Shown: in pieces, positions 40,347 to 48,354 of the stretch
Layout: every line of letters begins with the position of its first letter
How positions within the stretch are numbered: the first letter of the stretch is position 1
Assembly: GCA_963753185.1 (NCBI GenBank)
Contig: CAVWBO010000007.1
Span: 1,984,001-2,048,000, forward strand
From: SZUA-442 sp963753185
Lineage (GTDB): Bacteria; Actinomycetota; Acidimicrobiia; Spongiisociales; UBA5794
DNA: 64,000 bases
Direction of reading: 5' to 3'
The notes under the pieces: generated by a model
Told to the model about the DNA's origin: nothing
Database searches by the model: none
Seen by the model: only the letters and a program-made list of their open reading frames with translations
Made by a program: the position numbers and the translations under genes

Positions 40347-40976
40347 TCAATCCGGCGTGAGGAAGGCCTCGATTTCCGAGCGGATCCGGTCCGGTTCGGC
40401 GCCGAATGGCCACACGATGACGATCTCGCCCGTGTCGTCGACCCCGTAGAGGTACGGGGTGTGGGTCACCTCGACACCTCCGTCAGCGGCCTTGACGACG
40501 TCGTAGTCGGCCCCGAAGGCATCGGCAGCGGCACGCAGGGCGGTGTCGTCCTCCGTGCGGAGAGCATGGCCGTCAGGGACGAAGAAGCGAAGGTACGCGT
40601 CCAATGTGGCATCGAGATCCCGCTCGGGATCGATGGTCACCATGGCGGCCGTCACACGCTCGCGTGCATCACCGAGCCCGGCGAGCGCCGACTTGACATC
40701 GGAGAGGGTCGTCGGGCAGATGTCCGGGCACGAGGTGAAACCGAAGTACACGATCAGGATCCCGTCGGTGGCGGCGCGCAGGGTGAAGGGAACGCCCCCG
40801 TTCGAGACATCGGGAAGGGCGATGTCGCCGACGGAACGACCGATGACGCCTGCGCTCGGCAGTACCTGGGAGAGTGACTCGTCGTACTCGGCCGCTACCG
40901 GCACCGACTCCTCCGAGCAACCCGTCACCACGAGCGCACACAGGGCGAGTGTCGTGAGCAGCACATGCCGTCGCAT
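40347..40976 (-). CDS. SCO1/SenC-type copper chaperone lipoprotein
   Basis: Protein of 209 aa with a lipoprotein signal (HVLLTTLALCALVVTGC) and a thioredoxin-fold SCO1 domain. The copper ligands are visible: FTSCPDICPTT (two Cys) and VTHTPYLYG (His). SCO1 proteins deliver copper to the CuA site of cytochrome c oxidase on the outer face of the membrane. The start at 40976 is supported by TACCGT (40983-40988) 6 nt upstream. Confidence 0.9.
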   Translation of the reverse strand: MRRHVLLTTLALCALVVTGCSEESVPVAAEYDESLSQVLPSAGVIGRSVGDIALPDVSNGGVPFTLRAATDGILIVYFGFTSCPDICPTTLSDVKSALAGLGDARERVTAAMVTIDPERDLDATLDAYLRFFVPDGHALRTEDDTALRAAADAFGADYDVVKAADGGVEVTHTPYLYGVDDTGEIVIVWPFGAEPDRIRSEIEAFLTPD

Positions 40977-40982
40977 CGTCGA

Positions 40983-40988
40983 ACGGTA
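40983..40988 (-). promoter_or_regulatory. -10 box TACCGT, leaderless type
   Basis: Minus-strand TANNNT hexamer 6 nt before the ATG of the SCO1-like gene at 40976. Confidence 0.5.
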
Positions 40989-41110
40989 GGCACGCAGGAG
41001 GTCAACGATGTGACGGGGCCTCACCGCGAGATCGCCATATCATCCGGATCGGTCCCGGCGAGAGCTCGGGTGCTGGTCCGGACCTCCCCTCCATCGATCA
41101 AGGATCTCGC

Positions 41111-42202
41111 GTGAGCATCACCTGTGGAATCGTCGGCCTGCCGAACGTCGGGAAATCCACGTTGTTCAACGCCCTCACCGGGGGTGAGATCGCCGCCGAG
41201 AACTACCCCTTCACCACGATCGACCCCAATGCAGGGATCGCAGCGGTCCCCGACCCTCGCCTTGCGTCGCTCGCAGCGATCGTGAACCCGAAACAGATCA
41301 TCCCGACCGTGGTGGAGTTCGTCGACATCGCAGGTCTCGTGGCAGGCGCCTCCCAGGGTGAGGGCCTCGGCAACCAGTTCCTGAGCCACATCAGGGAAAC
41401 AGACGCCATCGCCCATGTCGTGAGGTGCTTCGAGGACGGCAATGTCGTCCACGTCGAGGGCAGGGTCGACCCGCTCGACGACATCACGACGATCTCAACG
41501 GAACTCGCACTCGCCGACCTCGACACCGTGACCCGCGCGCTCGACAAGCAGTCCCGAAAGGCACGGTCCGGAGACAAGGACGCTCAGGCGTCCGTCGGTA
41601 CGATGGAGCGGCTCCTCGCCCATCTCTCGGCGGGAAACCCCGTCCGTACGATGCGGATCGACCCATCTGACCGAAGGACGGTGCGCGATCTCTTCCTCCT
41701 CACGGCGAAGCCCACGATGTACATCGCAAACGTCTCCGAGGACGGGCTCGGCGACAATCCCCTCGTCGACACGGTTCGGGAGATCGCCGCATCTGAGGGT
41801 GCCCGGGTCGTCGTCATCTGCGGTGCCCTCGAGGCCGAGCTCGCCTCCCTCGATCCCGCTGACCGCGACGACCTCCTCGCCGAGTACGGTCTCGACGAGC
41901 CAGGCCTGCACAAGGTGATACGAGCCGCCTACGACCTCCTCGGCCTCCTCACCTACTTCACCGCAGGCGACAAGGAGGTCAGGGCCTGGACCGTCACGGC
42001 CGGTGCCACCGCCCCGCAGGCGGCAGGGGTCATCCACACGGACTTCGAAAAGGGCTTCATCAAGGCCGAGGTCATCGCATACGACGACTACATCGCCCAC
42101 AACGGTGAGGCAGGGGCGAAGGACGCCGGCAAGTGGCGCATCGAGGGCAAGGACTACATCGTCGCCGAAGGCGACGTGATGCACTTCCGTTTCAACGTCT
42201 GA
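41111..42202 (+). CDS. ychF: Redox-regulated ATPase YchF
   Basis: Protein of 363 aa, full length for YchF/OLA1. The G1 motif GLPNVGKSTLFNALTGG is at residue 7, a G3-like DIAGL near residue 72, and a C-terminal TGS domain ending KDYIVAEGDVMHFRFNV. YchF is an Obg-family member that prefers ATP; the G4 region reads NVSED rather than NKxD, in keeping with that. It binds ribosomes and is involved in stress response. GTG start at 41111 with AAGGA 8 nt upstream. Confidence 0.95.
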   Translation: MSITCGIVGLPNVGKSTLFNALTGGEIAAENYPFTTIDPNAGIAAVPDPRLASLAAIVNPKQIIPTVVEFVDIAGLVAGASQGEGLGNQFLSHIRETDAIAHVVRCFEDGNVVHVEGRVDPLDDITTISTELALADLDTVTRALDKQSRKARSGDKDAQASVGTMERLLAHLSAGNPVRTMRIDPSDRRTVRDLFLLTAKPTMYIANVSEDGLGDNPLVDTVREIAASEGARVVVICGALEAELASLDPADRDDLLAEYGLDEPGLHKVIRAAYDLLGLLTYFTAGDKEVRAWTVTAGATAPQAAGVIHTDFEKGFIKAEVIAYDDYIAHNGEAGAKDAGKWRIEGKDYIVAEGDVMHFRFNV

Positions 42203-42212
42203 GGCATCCAGC

Positions 42213-42218
42213 TACCTT
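42213..42218 (+). promoter_or_regulatory. -10 box TACCTT, leaderless type
   Basis: TANNNT hexamer 6 nt before the ATG at 42225. Confidence 0.5.
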
Positions 42219-42224
42219 CTCCTC

Positions 42225-42737
42225 ATGGACACATGGGAGAGCATCACCTCACGCCGCCAGGTGCGCACGTTCACCTCGGATCCGATTCCGGGGGAAGACC
42301 TCGAGCGCATCCTCGAGGCCGGCCGACGGGCGCCATCGTCAAGGAACGGGCAGCGATGGGACTTCGTCGTTGTGACCGACGCTGATCAGAAGGCGCGTCT
42401 GTCGGGTGTCTGGCAGGGTGCGGGATGGACAGCGGGTGCGGCAGCGACGATCGCCCTCGTGATGCCCGATTCAGAGGGCCCCGAGGAGCTGACCGATCGG
42501 TTCGACCTCGGTCAGGCGGCGATGCAGATCATGATCGCTGCGACCGGCTTCGGGATTGCGAGCGGACAGGCAGCATGCCGTGACCAGGCCCTCGCTCGCG
42601 AGGTGCTTGGACTTCCGGAGGGCAAGCAGTGCAACCTCCTCATCGCCCTCGGCTACCCGGGCGACCGACCCCTCAAGCCGATCAGGAACCCGTCACGGCG
42701 CCCGTTCGACGACGTCGTGCACTTCGGGTCCTGGTGA
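42225..42737 (+). CDS. Nitroreductase-family FMN oxidoreductase
   Basis: Protein of 170 aa, small nitroreductase fold with FMN-phosphate-binding SRRQVRTF near residue 8 and RAPSSRNGQRWDFVVV. LIALGYPGDRP near the end is typical of the family. Members reduce quinones, nitro compounds or act in F420-independent steps; the natural substrate is not clear. The start follows TACCTT with no leader. Confidence 0.85.
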   Translation: MDTWESITSRRQVRTFTSDPIPGEDLERILEAGRRAPSSRNGQRWDFVVVTDADQKARLSGVWQGAGWTAGAAATIALVMPDSEGPEELTDRFDLGQAAMQIMIAATGFGIASGQAACRDQALAREVLGLPEGKQCNLLIALGYPGDRPLKPIRNPSRRPFDDVVHFGSW

Positions 42738-42764
42738 TCGCTACAGACGACCTGCGCAATGCCC

Positions 42765-43211
42765 TCACCGCCCGATACGGGCTGCGATCGCTGCCCGGAG
42801 GCCCTCGACGTCGTTCGTGCCGATACGGAAGCGCGTGTCGTCGGTGAGGAGGAGTTCGACGGCGTCGAGACCCCAGGCGTTGTACATCCATCCCTGAGGT
42901 GCACGTCGGATCCCGAATCCGTACCACCACTTGTTCCTGACCGGCGTCGCCTGCGACACGGTGTGGAGGGGAAACGTGCGCCGCGGCCTTCCTGCTCCGA
43001 ACACGACGTGGACCGCTTCGCCGTCCACCCGTACCTCGAGGCGTGAGAACCACATCATCAACCCGACCAATGCCAGCAGGAACACCGTGAGGAACGGGAT
43101 CAACCACGGTGCCTCGCCCGTGTCCACGATCACGATGACGACGAAGAAGATCAGCTCACCGATGGCGGCGATCACCCCCATCGGGCTCCATTGGACGTTT
43201 CGATAGCCCAT
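42765..43211 (-). CDS. Two-helix membrane protein with PH-like domain
   Basis: Protein of 148 aa with two adjacent membrane helices (MGVIAAIGELIFFVVIVIV and FLTVFLLALVGLMMWF), followed by a small beta domain RVDGEAVHVVFGAGRPRRTF ... GWMYNAWGLDAVELLL that resembles bacterial PH-like (bPH) domains. The domain would face the cytoplasm. The function is unknown. Confidence 0.7.
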   Translation of the reverse strand: MGYRNVQWSPMGVIAAIGELIFFVVIVIVDTGEAPWLIPFLTVFLLALVGLMMWFSRLEVRVDGEAVHVVFGAGRPRRTFPLHTVSQATPVRNKWWYGFGIRRAPQGWMYNAWGLDAVELLLTDDTRFRIGTNDVEGLRAAIAARIGR

Positions 43212-43275
43212 CGGGGCAGTATTCCATACGGGCGAACCGCCATCCGAGATGGTGGGATTCCCGACACCGGACCGG

Positions 43276-43281
43276 TACGGT
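43276..43281 (+). promoter_or_regulatory. -10 box TACGGT, leaderless type
   Basis: TANNNT hexamer 7 nt before the ATG at 43289; it decides that start over an in-frame GTG at 43280. Confidence 0.5.
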
Positions 43282-43288
43282 GCTGTCG

Positions 43289-43570
43289 ATGCCGGGATAC
43301 TTCCAGAAGCCTGACGATGAGCTCGTGGATCCCACCGCGATCCAGAACGCCTTCGACTGGATCCAACTCAAGCACTCCGGGGCGACGTTGCGGTGCCCTG
43401 TGTGTGAAGGCGTGGTCTGGGGATACGGGGGTCGGGTCGGACTCACCAAGGAATCCGAGGCGTTCAGCCCGAAGAAGCAGCGAAAGCTCGTCCAGATCAT
43501 CTGCAAGAACTGCGAACACGTGCTCCTGTTCTCGGACCGAATCCTCAAGGGACCGCTCGAGACCGAGTGA
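43289..43570 (+). CDS. Small zinc-ribbon protein
   Basis: Protein of 93 aa: MPGYFQKPDDELVDP, then a zinc ribbon with CPVCEGVVWG and ICKNCEHVLLF (C-x2-C ... C-x2-C). It resembles small RNA- or DNA-binding ribbon proteins. The ribbon is probably structural. The function is unknown. Confidence 0.7.
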   Translation: MPGYFQKPDDELVDPTAIQNAFDWIQLKHSGATLRCPVCEGVVWGYGGRVGLTKESEAFSPKKQRKLVQIICKNCEHVLLFSDRILKGPLETE

Positions 43571-43617
43571 TTTCGTGAAGCGGGTCGGTGCATCCTCGAC
43601 ACTGGGACAATGACGAC

Positions 43618-44373
43618 ATGAACGCATGGCGAATCGCACGACCCCCGCTTGCCGCCGCGGGAATCCTGACCGGCCAGGTCCTCCGGGCCGCGTATCGCGA
43701 CGACCTGCCCTCCTACGAGAACCAGGATCCGTCTGGCACCTTCGGCGATCCCACCCTCCCGAAGCTGAGGCTCGTGTTCCTCGGGGACAGTTCCGTCACG
43801 GCACCGGGCGTCGACCCCCTCGATCACTGCTGGGCCCGCCAGATCGCCATCCACCTCGGCGACCGATTCCACGTCGACGCACGCTCGGTCGCGGTCGGTG
43901 GCTCACGGGTTCGCGACGTCCTCGAAGCGCAGGTCGATCGTGCCCTCGCCCTCGATCCGGACATCGCGTACGTCTCGGTCGGATCGAACGATGCCCTCCG
44001 CGGCACGCCGATCGGTCGTTTCGAGGCCGAGTACTCGAAGGTCGTCGATCGCCTGGATCGACACGTGTCCGCGATCGGGTTGTCAGGGATCGGTGACCTC
44101 GGGACGATCCCACGCCTGCCGGAACTCGCACGTGGCGTCGCCCGCATCAGGGCCCGGGCCGTGAACAACGCCGTCGCGAGGATCGCGGCGCGGTATCCGA
44201 GCACCGTGAAGTCGAATGCGTGGGGTGTGATGGAAGGAAGGTTCGATGGCGATCCCTCCCTGTTCGCCGGTGACCTGTTCCATGCGTCGGCCGCCGGGCA
44301 CCTCGTGTTCGCAGAGGTCGCACTCCCCGTCGCCGACAGGCTTGTCGAGATCTGGCTCGGCGACAGCTCCTGA
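43618..44373 (+). CDS. SGNH/GDSL-type hydrolase
   Basis: Protein of 251 aa with SGNH hydrolase blocks: FLGDSSVTAPG (block I Ser), VAVGGSRV, SVGSNDAL (block III Asn), and DLFHASAAGH (block V Asp and His). It cleaves ester bonds of lipids or acylated sugars. An N-terminal hydrophobic stretch (PPLAAAGILTGQVLRAAY) could be a signal or anchor. ATG at 43618. Confidence 0.8.
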   Translation: MNAWRIARPPLAAAGILTGQVLRAAYRDDLPSYENQDPSGTFGDPTLPKLRLVFLGDSSVTAPGVDPLDHCWARQIAIHLGDRFHVDARSVAVGGSRVRDVLEAQVDRALALDPDIAYVSVGSNDALRGTPIGRFEAEYSKVVDRLDRHVSAIGLSGIGDLGTIPRLPELARGVARIRARAVNNAVARIAARYPSTVKSNAWGVMEGRFDGDPSLFAGDLFHASAAGHLVFAEVALPVADRLVEIWLGDSS

Positions 44374-44393
44374 GCTCGAATCCGGGCCCGGTG

Positions 44394-45074
44394 TCACACC
44401 TTCTGGTCGAGGAAGTGCTTGATCATCGATGACACGGTCCCGATCGCCCCGGTGTTGTACCCCTCGGGGATGATGAGGTCCGCGTAACGCTTCGAGGGCT
44501 CCACGAACTGGTAGTGCATCGGCCTGACGGTCTTCTCGTACTGGTGCAGCACGGATTCGACGGTTCGCCCACGCTCGAGGATGTCACGCTGGAGGCGGCG
44601 CATGAGGCGTATGTCCGGTTCGGTGTCGATGTACACCCGCACATCGAACAAGTCACGGAGCCGTTCGTCTGCGAGCACGAGGATGCCCTCGACGATGACC
44701 GCAGGTTCCGGGACAATCAGGACCGTCTCGGTCGTGCGGGTGTGCGATGCAAAGTCATACACCGGCCGGTCGATCGGCTGGCCGTTTCGCAACGCCTCCA
44801 GGTGCTCGATCAGCAGGTCCATCTCGAAGGAGTCCGGATGGTCGTAGTTGATCTTGGTCCGTTCCTCGAACGACAGGTGCGTCTGGTCCCGGTAGTAGGC
44901 GTCGAGCTGGAGGTACACCACAGAGTCCCTCCCGACGATGTCGACGACACTGTCGGCGATGGTGGTCTTGCCCGATCCCGATCCTCCGGCGACGGCGATG
45001 AAGAGGGGACGCCAGTCCCCCACCGTTGGTCCGAACTGGTGCTTCGCGAGGATGTCCGCGATGTCGATCGTCAT
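44394..45074 (-). CDS. udk: Uridine kinase
   Basis: Protein of 226 aa in the P-loop uridine kinase/PRK family: Walker A AVAGGSGSGKTT near residue 26, YLQLDAYYRDQTHLS, NYDHPDSFEMDLL, and VIVEGILVLAD. It phosphorylates uridine and cytidine to UMP and CMP in pyrimidine salvage. The start at 45074 is set by TACCGT (45082-45087) 7 nt upstream. It is divergent from the PfkB fusion gene with back-to-back promoters. Confidence 0.88.
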   Translation of the reverse strand: MTIDIADILAKHQFGPTVGDWRPLFIAVAGGSGSGKTTIADSVVDIVGRDSVVYLQLDAYYRDQTHLSFEERTKINYDHPDSFEMDLLIEHLEALRNGQPIDRPVYDFASHTRTTETVLIVPEPAVIVEGILVLADERLRDLFDVRVYIDTEPDIRLMRRLQRDILERGRTVESVLHQYEKTVRPMHYQFVEPSKRYADLIIPEGYNTGAIGTVSSMIKHFLDQKV

Positions 45075-45081
45075 ACGGTGG

Positions 45082-45087
45082 ACGGTA
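45082..45087 (-). promoter_or_regulatory. -10 box TACCGT of udk
   Basis: Minus-strand TANNNT hexamer 7 nt before the udk ATG at 45074. Confidence 0.5.
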
Positions 45088-45127
45088 CCAAGGACCGGTC
45101 GACACGGCATGTCGGCGGTCCCGATCG

Positions 45128-45133
45128 TATCGT
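45128..45133 (+). promoter_or_regulatory. -10 box TATCGT of the PfkB fusion gene
   Basis: TANNNT hexamer 6 nt before the ATG at 45140; it supports this start over longer frames reaching into udk. Confidence 0.5.
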
Positions 45134-45139
45134 GGCCGT

Positions 45140-46924
45140 ATGGAACGGATCATGCCCACGCCCGAGCTCGTCGTCGTCGGGAGTCCCTCCTGGGATCGGC
45201 TCATCGGGCCCGGTGGCGAGGCACGCGCTCCCGGCGGCTCCGGCTTCAACACCACGTTGGCCGCCCGATCCGCCGGTGTCGATGTCGGTCTCGTGGCTGC
45301 CATCCCAACGCACCTGCCCCGCGAGATCGGCGCAGCGTTCGGACCCGGTGGCATCAGACGGGACGGCCTCGTGGTGCGCGACGGTCCCATCCTCTCGTTC
45401 CACATCGCCTACGACGAGAACCAGGACGCCGATTACGTCGAGGTCGACCTCGGGATCGAACGCACATTGCGTGCCGAGGACGTGCCCGAGGCGTGGCTCG
45501 CTGCCCGTCATGTCCATGTGGGCCCTCTCGGTGCGTCGTCACAGCGCCAGCTTGCGTTCGTGAAGGGCGTGCGGGAGCGTGGCTTCGCAGGATCCCTGTC
45601 GGTCGGCAGCTTCCATGCCGCGCTCGACGAGGACCGCGACGCCGCACGCACCCTCGTCGCCGAGACCGACATCTTCTTCCTCAACGCGGCGGAGTTCTCC
45701 GACCTGTTCCCAGAGGGGCCTCCTTCCACGGCCGTGCTCGTGGTCACCGAGGGCAGCCGGGGTGCCACAGTCCATCACGGAGGGACGGCGACACGATATC
45801 CGGCCGATCCGGTACCCGTCGTCGATCCGACGGGTGCCGGTGACGCGTTCTGCGGCGGCTACCTGGCAGGGTGGCTCCACGGCGTCGACCCGATGAAGTC
45901 TGCGAGGACGGCGGCGCGCACCGCCCTCTCGGGTCACGGGTCCACGCAACTCGTCTCGCGCGTTGCGGCCATGGTCGGGCCGAGGGTCCGACTCGATCAG
46001 GATCGGATAGAGCGCGTCGCTCGGATGCTCGCCGACGAGGCGAGGGAGGCCTCCCTCGACTTCTGCGGCTTCCCCTTCCCCGACGAGGGAACGCCGTGGG
46101 CGCTGGAGATGCTCGCGATGGCAACCCTCCACCAGTACGGGTTCTGGCGCTCGGACGTCGATGGATGGGTCGAGCCGATGTACGCGACCGCGGGTGGCGA
46201 CCGTTTCAAGGGCTCTGACTACATCTGGCAGGCCTTCACACGAGCCGCCAGCCGGGATCCCTCCGTGCTCGATGCCGCTCGCGCGGCGTCCGACCCGGTG
46301 CTCTTCGACACGATCTGCTCCGACGACTCGGGAACCTGCCCCGTCCCCTCGATCGAGTCCCATCGCGACCTCCAGCAACGCTACGGCGCCGCGCTCGCCG
46401 ACACCGGAGGGTTCGGGGCGATCGTCGCGGCCGCGAATCGGTCCGAGCGGCCAGGAGCTGCCCTGTTGGAGCGCCTGAGCACACTCCCCGGGTACGCAGA
46501 GGATCCGCTCGCCAAGAAGGCCAACCTGCTGGCGATCATCCTCGCCAACCGGCCAGAACGGTTCCTCGACCTCCGTGACCCGGACTCCATCACGCCGATC
46601 GTCGACTACCACCTCATGCGCAGCTGCCTCCGGACCGGGTGTGTCGAGATCCTCGACGCTGACCTGGCACGCCGTATCGAGCGACGCGCATGGGTCGACG
46701 AGGCAGAGGAGGACGAGATCCGCGGTGCCTGCTTCGACGCCATTCAATCGCTGGTCCAATGGAGTGGACTCAGCCAGGCGGCGGTCGACGGGTTCTTCTT
46801 CAGCAACGCCAGGCGCGTCTGCGTGGAGGTGGAGCCGCCGCGATGCGATGAGTGCGTCGCAGCCGATGCGTGCGCCCGCCGGATCGAACTCTTCCAGCCC
46901 ATCATCCGCACGACCGCCTACTGA
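45140..46924 (+). CDS. PfkB nucleoside kinase fused to Qng1-like glycosylase
   Basis: Two-domain protein of 594 aa. Residues 1-280 form a PfkB/ribokinase-family kinase: GSGFNTTLAARSAGVDV and the catalytic DPTGAGDAFCGGY, with base Asp235. Residues 290-594 resemble the queuosine salvage family (DUF2419/Qng1), which removes the base from queuosine 5'-monophosphate. Matches to the eukaryotic family by eye are ITPIVDYHLMR versus ITMFADYRLPQ (Asp489), EDEIRGACFDAIQSLV versus EVEIRGCSLWCVELI, and a shared YGFW-like aromatic stretch. A Cys cluster C561-x7-C569-x2-C572-x5-C578 at the end is like the 4Fe-4S loop of endonuclease III. Inferred function: phosphorylate a modified nucleoside, then hydrolyse the nucleotide to free base. 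The queuosine assignment is not proven. Confidence 0.75.
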   Translation: MERIMPTPELVVVGSPSWDRLIGPGGEARAPGGSGFNTTLAARSAGVDVGLVAAIPTHLPREIGAAFGPGGIRRDGLVVRDGPILSFHIAYDENQDADYVEVDLGIERTLRAEDVPEAWLAARHVHVGPLGASSQRQLAFVKGVRERGFAGSLSVGSFHAALDEDRDAARTLVAETDIFFLNAAEFSDLFPEGPPSTAVLVVTEGSRGATVHHGGTATRYPADPVPVVDPTGAGDAFCGGYLAGWLHGVDPMKSARTAARTALSGHGSTQLVSRVAAMVGPRVRLDQDRIERVARMLADEAREASLDFCGFPFPDEGTPWALEMLAMATLHQYGFWRSDVDGWVEPMYATAGGDRFKGSDYIWQAFTRAASRDPSVLDAARAASDPVLFDTICSDDSGTCPVPSIESHRDLQQRYGAALADTGGFGAIVAAANRSERPGAALLERLSTLPGYAEDPLAKKANLLAIILANRPERFLDLRDPDSITPIVDYHLMRSCLRTGCVEILDADLARRIERRAWVDEAEEDEIRGACFDAIQSLVQWSGLSQAAVDGFFFSNARRVCVEVEPPRCDECVAADACARRIELFQPIIRTTAY

Positions 46925-46997
46925 CCCCCCTTTCGGGACAATGCGCTGATTCGCGACTCCGAGGACTCGGGGTGCTTCGGCTGCCGCTGCGGCGGCG

Positions 46998-47003
46998 TAG
47001 GGT
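46998..47003 (+). promoter_or_regulatory. -10 box TAGGGT with leader
   Basis: TANNNT hexamer 22 nt before the ATG at 47026; the short leader contains a GAGGAGG ribosome-binding site. Confidence 0.45.
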
Positions 47004-47025
47004 AGGTGGGAGCGAGGAGGGACCC

Positions 47026-47307
47026 ATGGGTGGAACAGACCGATACACGATGGACGAGGCTCGGTCGTACGGAGAAGCCGTCGGCATCGACTGGGACTCG
47101 GCGGCGTTCGACGTTGCACAGTTCCATCGAGGGATGCACGTCGAACTCGAGCACGGCAGCCAGGATCCGGACACCGACGTCACGGGGAACGATCCGATCA
47201 TGACCGCGAAGATCGCGTTGGCCCACCTCAACGAATTCCCCGACTACTACACACGGCTCGACAAGCTCGAGGCCGACGCCGAGGAATACTGGTCGGACCG
47301 CCAGTAG
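47026..47307 (+). CDS. DUF5661 family protein
   Basis: Protein of 93 aa matching DUF5661: SYGEAVGIDWDSAAFDVAQF, HRGMHVELEHG, TAKIALAHLNEFPDYYTRLD. The family is small, soluble and of unknown function. ATG at 47026 with GAGGAGG 8 nt upstream. Confidence 0.82.
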   Translation: MGGTDRYTMDEARSYGEAVGIDWDSAAFDVAQFHRGMHVELEHGSQDPDTDVTGNDPIMTAKIALAHLNEFPDYYTRLDKLEADAEEYWSDRQ

Positions 47308-47719
47308 GTCCCGCTGTCACAACGTGCATCGAGGCGACGCATCGAGCTGGGTATGACGCGTCCGTCAGGTTGCGGATGGCGCCGCCGTCGATCCCTGGCG
47401 CGGCTCGCTGCTCAGCAGGCGTCCCTCGGGACGGTGCTTGCCGCAACTCGCGCGACGAACCAGAACGCAACGCCCACTGCGGCCGAATGGATTGTGCCCT
47501 GCCCCATGCGTCGGCCCTGCCCGCGCTCGCGCCGGCGAGGCATCGATGGTCGGCGCCCCAGCATGCCGGAAAGGCCTGTGATCTCGATCATGCCGCAATG
47601 ATGTACGAGGAAGATGACGGTCGCGAGAACACGATGTGAACGGAGCGCGAATCTCGCAACAGTGGTCGCGGACGTGCTCGATCCCTGATAGCAGGGGTCG
47701 AGCACGCCTCGTGTGGAGG
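47308..47719. other. Gap without a supported gene
   Basis: About 410 bp between the DUF5661 gene and the truncated cupredoxin-like gene. Short open frames exist on both strands, the longest at 47412-47705 on minus with two hydrophobic stretches (VLATVIFLVHHCG, SAAVGVAFWFVARVA). None has a convincing start, ribosome-binding site or family match, so it may be decayed coding sequence. A hairpin lies at its right end. Confidence 0.5.
47673..47706 (-). terminator. Hairpin downstream of the cupredoxin-like fragment
   Basis: 14-bp stem (CGTGCTCGATCCCT with one G-U-type mismatch) and 6-nt loop, 14 nt past the stop of the minus-strand gene at 47720. Probable intrinsic terminator without a T-run. Confidence 0.55.
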
Positions 47720-48103
47720 TCAGCCGTCGCCGACTGTGAACTCGCTCACCATCCCGAGCGTGAAGTGTGGGGGCCCACCCTCGAACTCGCCTGACTCGAG
47801 CGCGTCGATGTTGTCCGGTGTCGCCCCCTGGGGAACGAAACAGATCACGGCGTATGACCCATCATCGAGGGGGACGAACGTCGTTGCCGACTCCCCCGGC
47901 ATGGCGAAGGTCCCGCCCACGAAGGTGACGAGCCCACCCGACTCCTCCTCCGGGAGGGCGAGGATCTCGGCGAGCTCCATGTCGACACCGTCGTTCACCC
48001 TGAGGACGGCCATCTCGTGCGCCTCGGTACCGCCGTTTGCGAAGCCGAACGCATACGTTCCCGTGTCGAGGCTCTCCGGAACACCTGTGAAGGCATAGTC
48101 GAT
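47720..48103 (-). pseudogene. Cupredoxin-like protein, 5' truncated
   Basis: The 3' part of a plastocyanin-like secreted protein: IDYAFTGVPESLDTGTYAF, then FANGGTEAHEMAVLRV and a closing YAVICFVPQGATPDN. The region before IDYAF, including any start codon and signal peptide, is missing; the frame is interrupted at 48134 by a stop without any ATG, GTG or TTG. A short product from ATG 48013 is conceivable. It meets a truncated STAS gene on the other strand at about 48105. Confidence 0.65.
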
Positions 48104-48111
48104 GGCCTCAG

Positions 48112-48333
48112 GGCGGAGTGCGCGCGGTGATCCTCAACTTCACCGACATCGCCTACATGAACAGCGGCGGAATCGGGCTCCTGGTCACCAACCTCATCCG
48201 GGCCCAGCGGTCAGGCCACCGTCTGCTCGCATACGGTTTGACCGACCACTACCGGGAGATCTTCTCCCTCACGAGGCTCGACGAGGCCATCGAGATCTTC
48301 GAAGACGAGAGCTCCGCTGTCGCATCGGCGTGA
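48112..48333 (+). pseudogene. STAS-domain protein, 5' truncated
   Basis: C-terminal part of a STAS (anti-sigma factor antagonist) domain: GVRAVILNFTDIAYMNSGGIGLLV, the phosphorylatable Ser loop, then YGLTDHYREIFSLTRLDEAIE. The first strand and about 40 residues expected before it are absent. GTG codons at 48118 or 48127 could in theory start a short product. The missing ends of this and the facing cupredoxin-like gene suggest one deletion or a misjoin. Confidence 0.65.
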
Positions 48334-48354
48334 TCGACGAGAACGAACTCTCGG

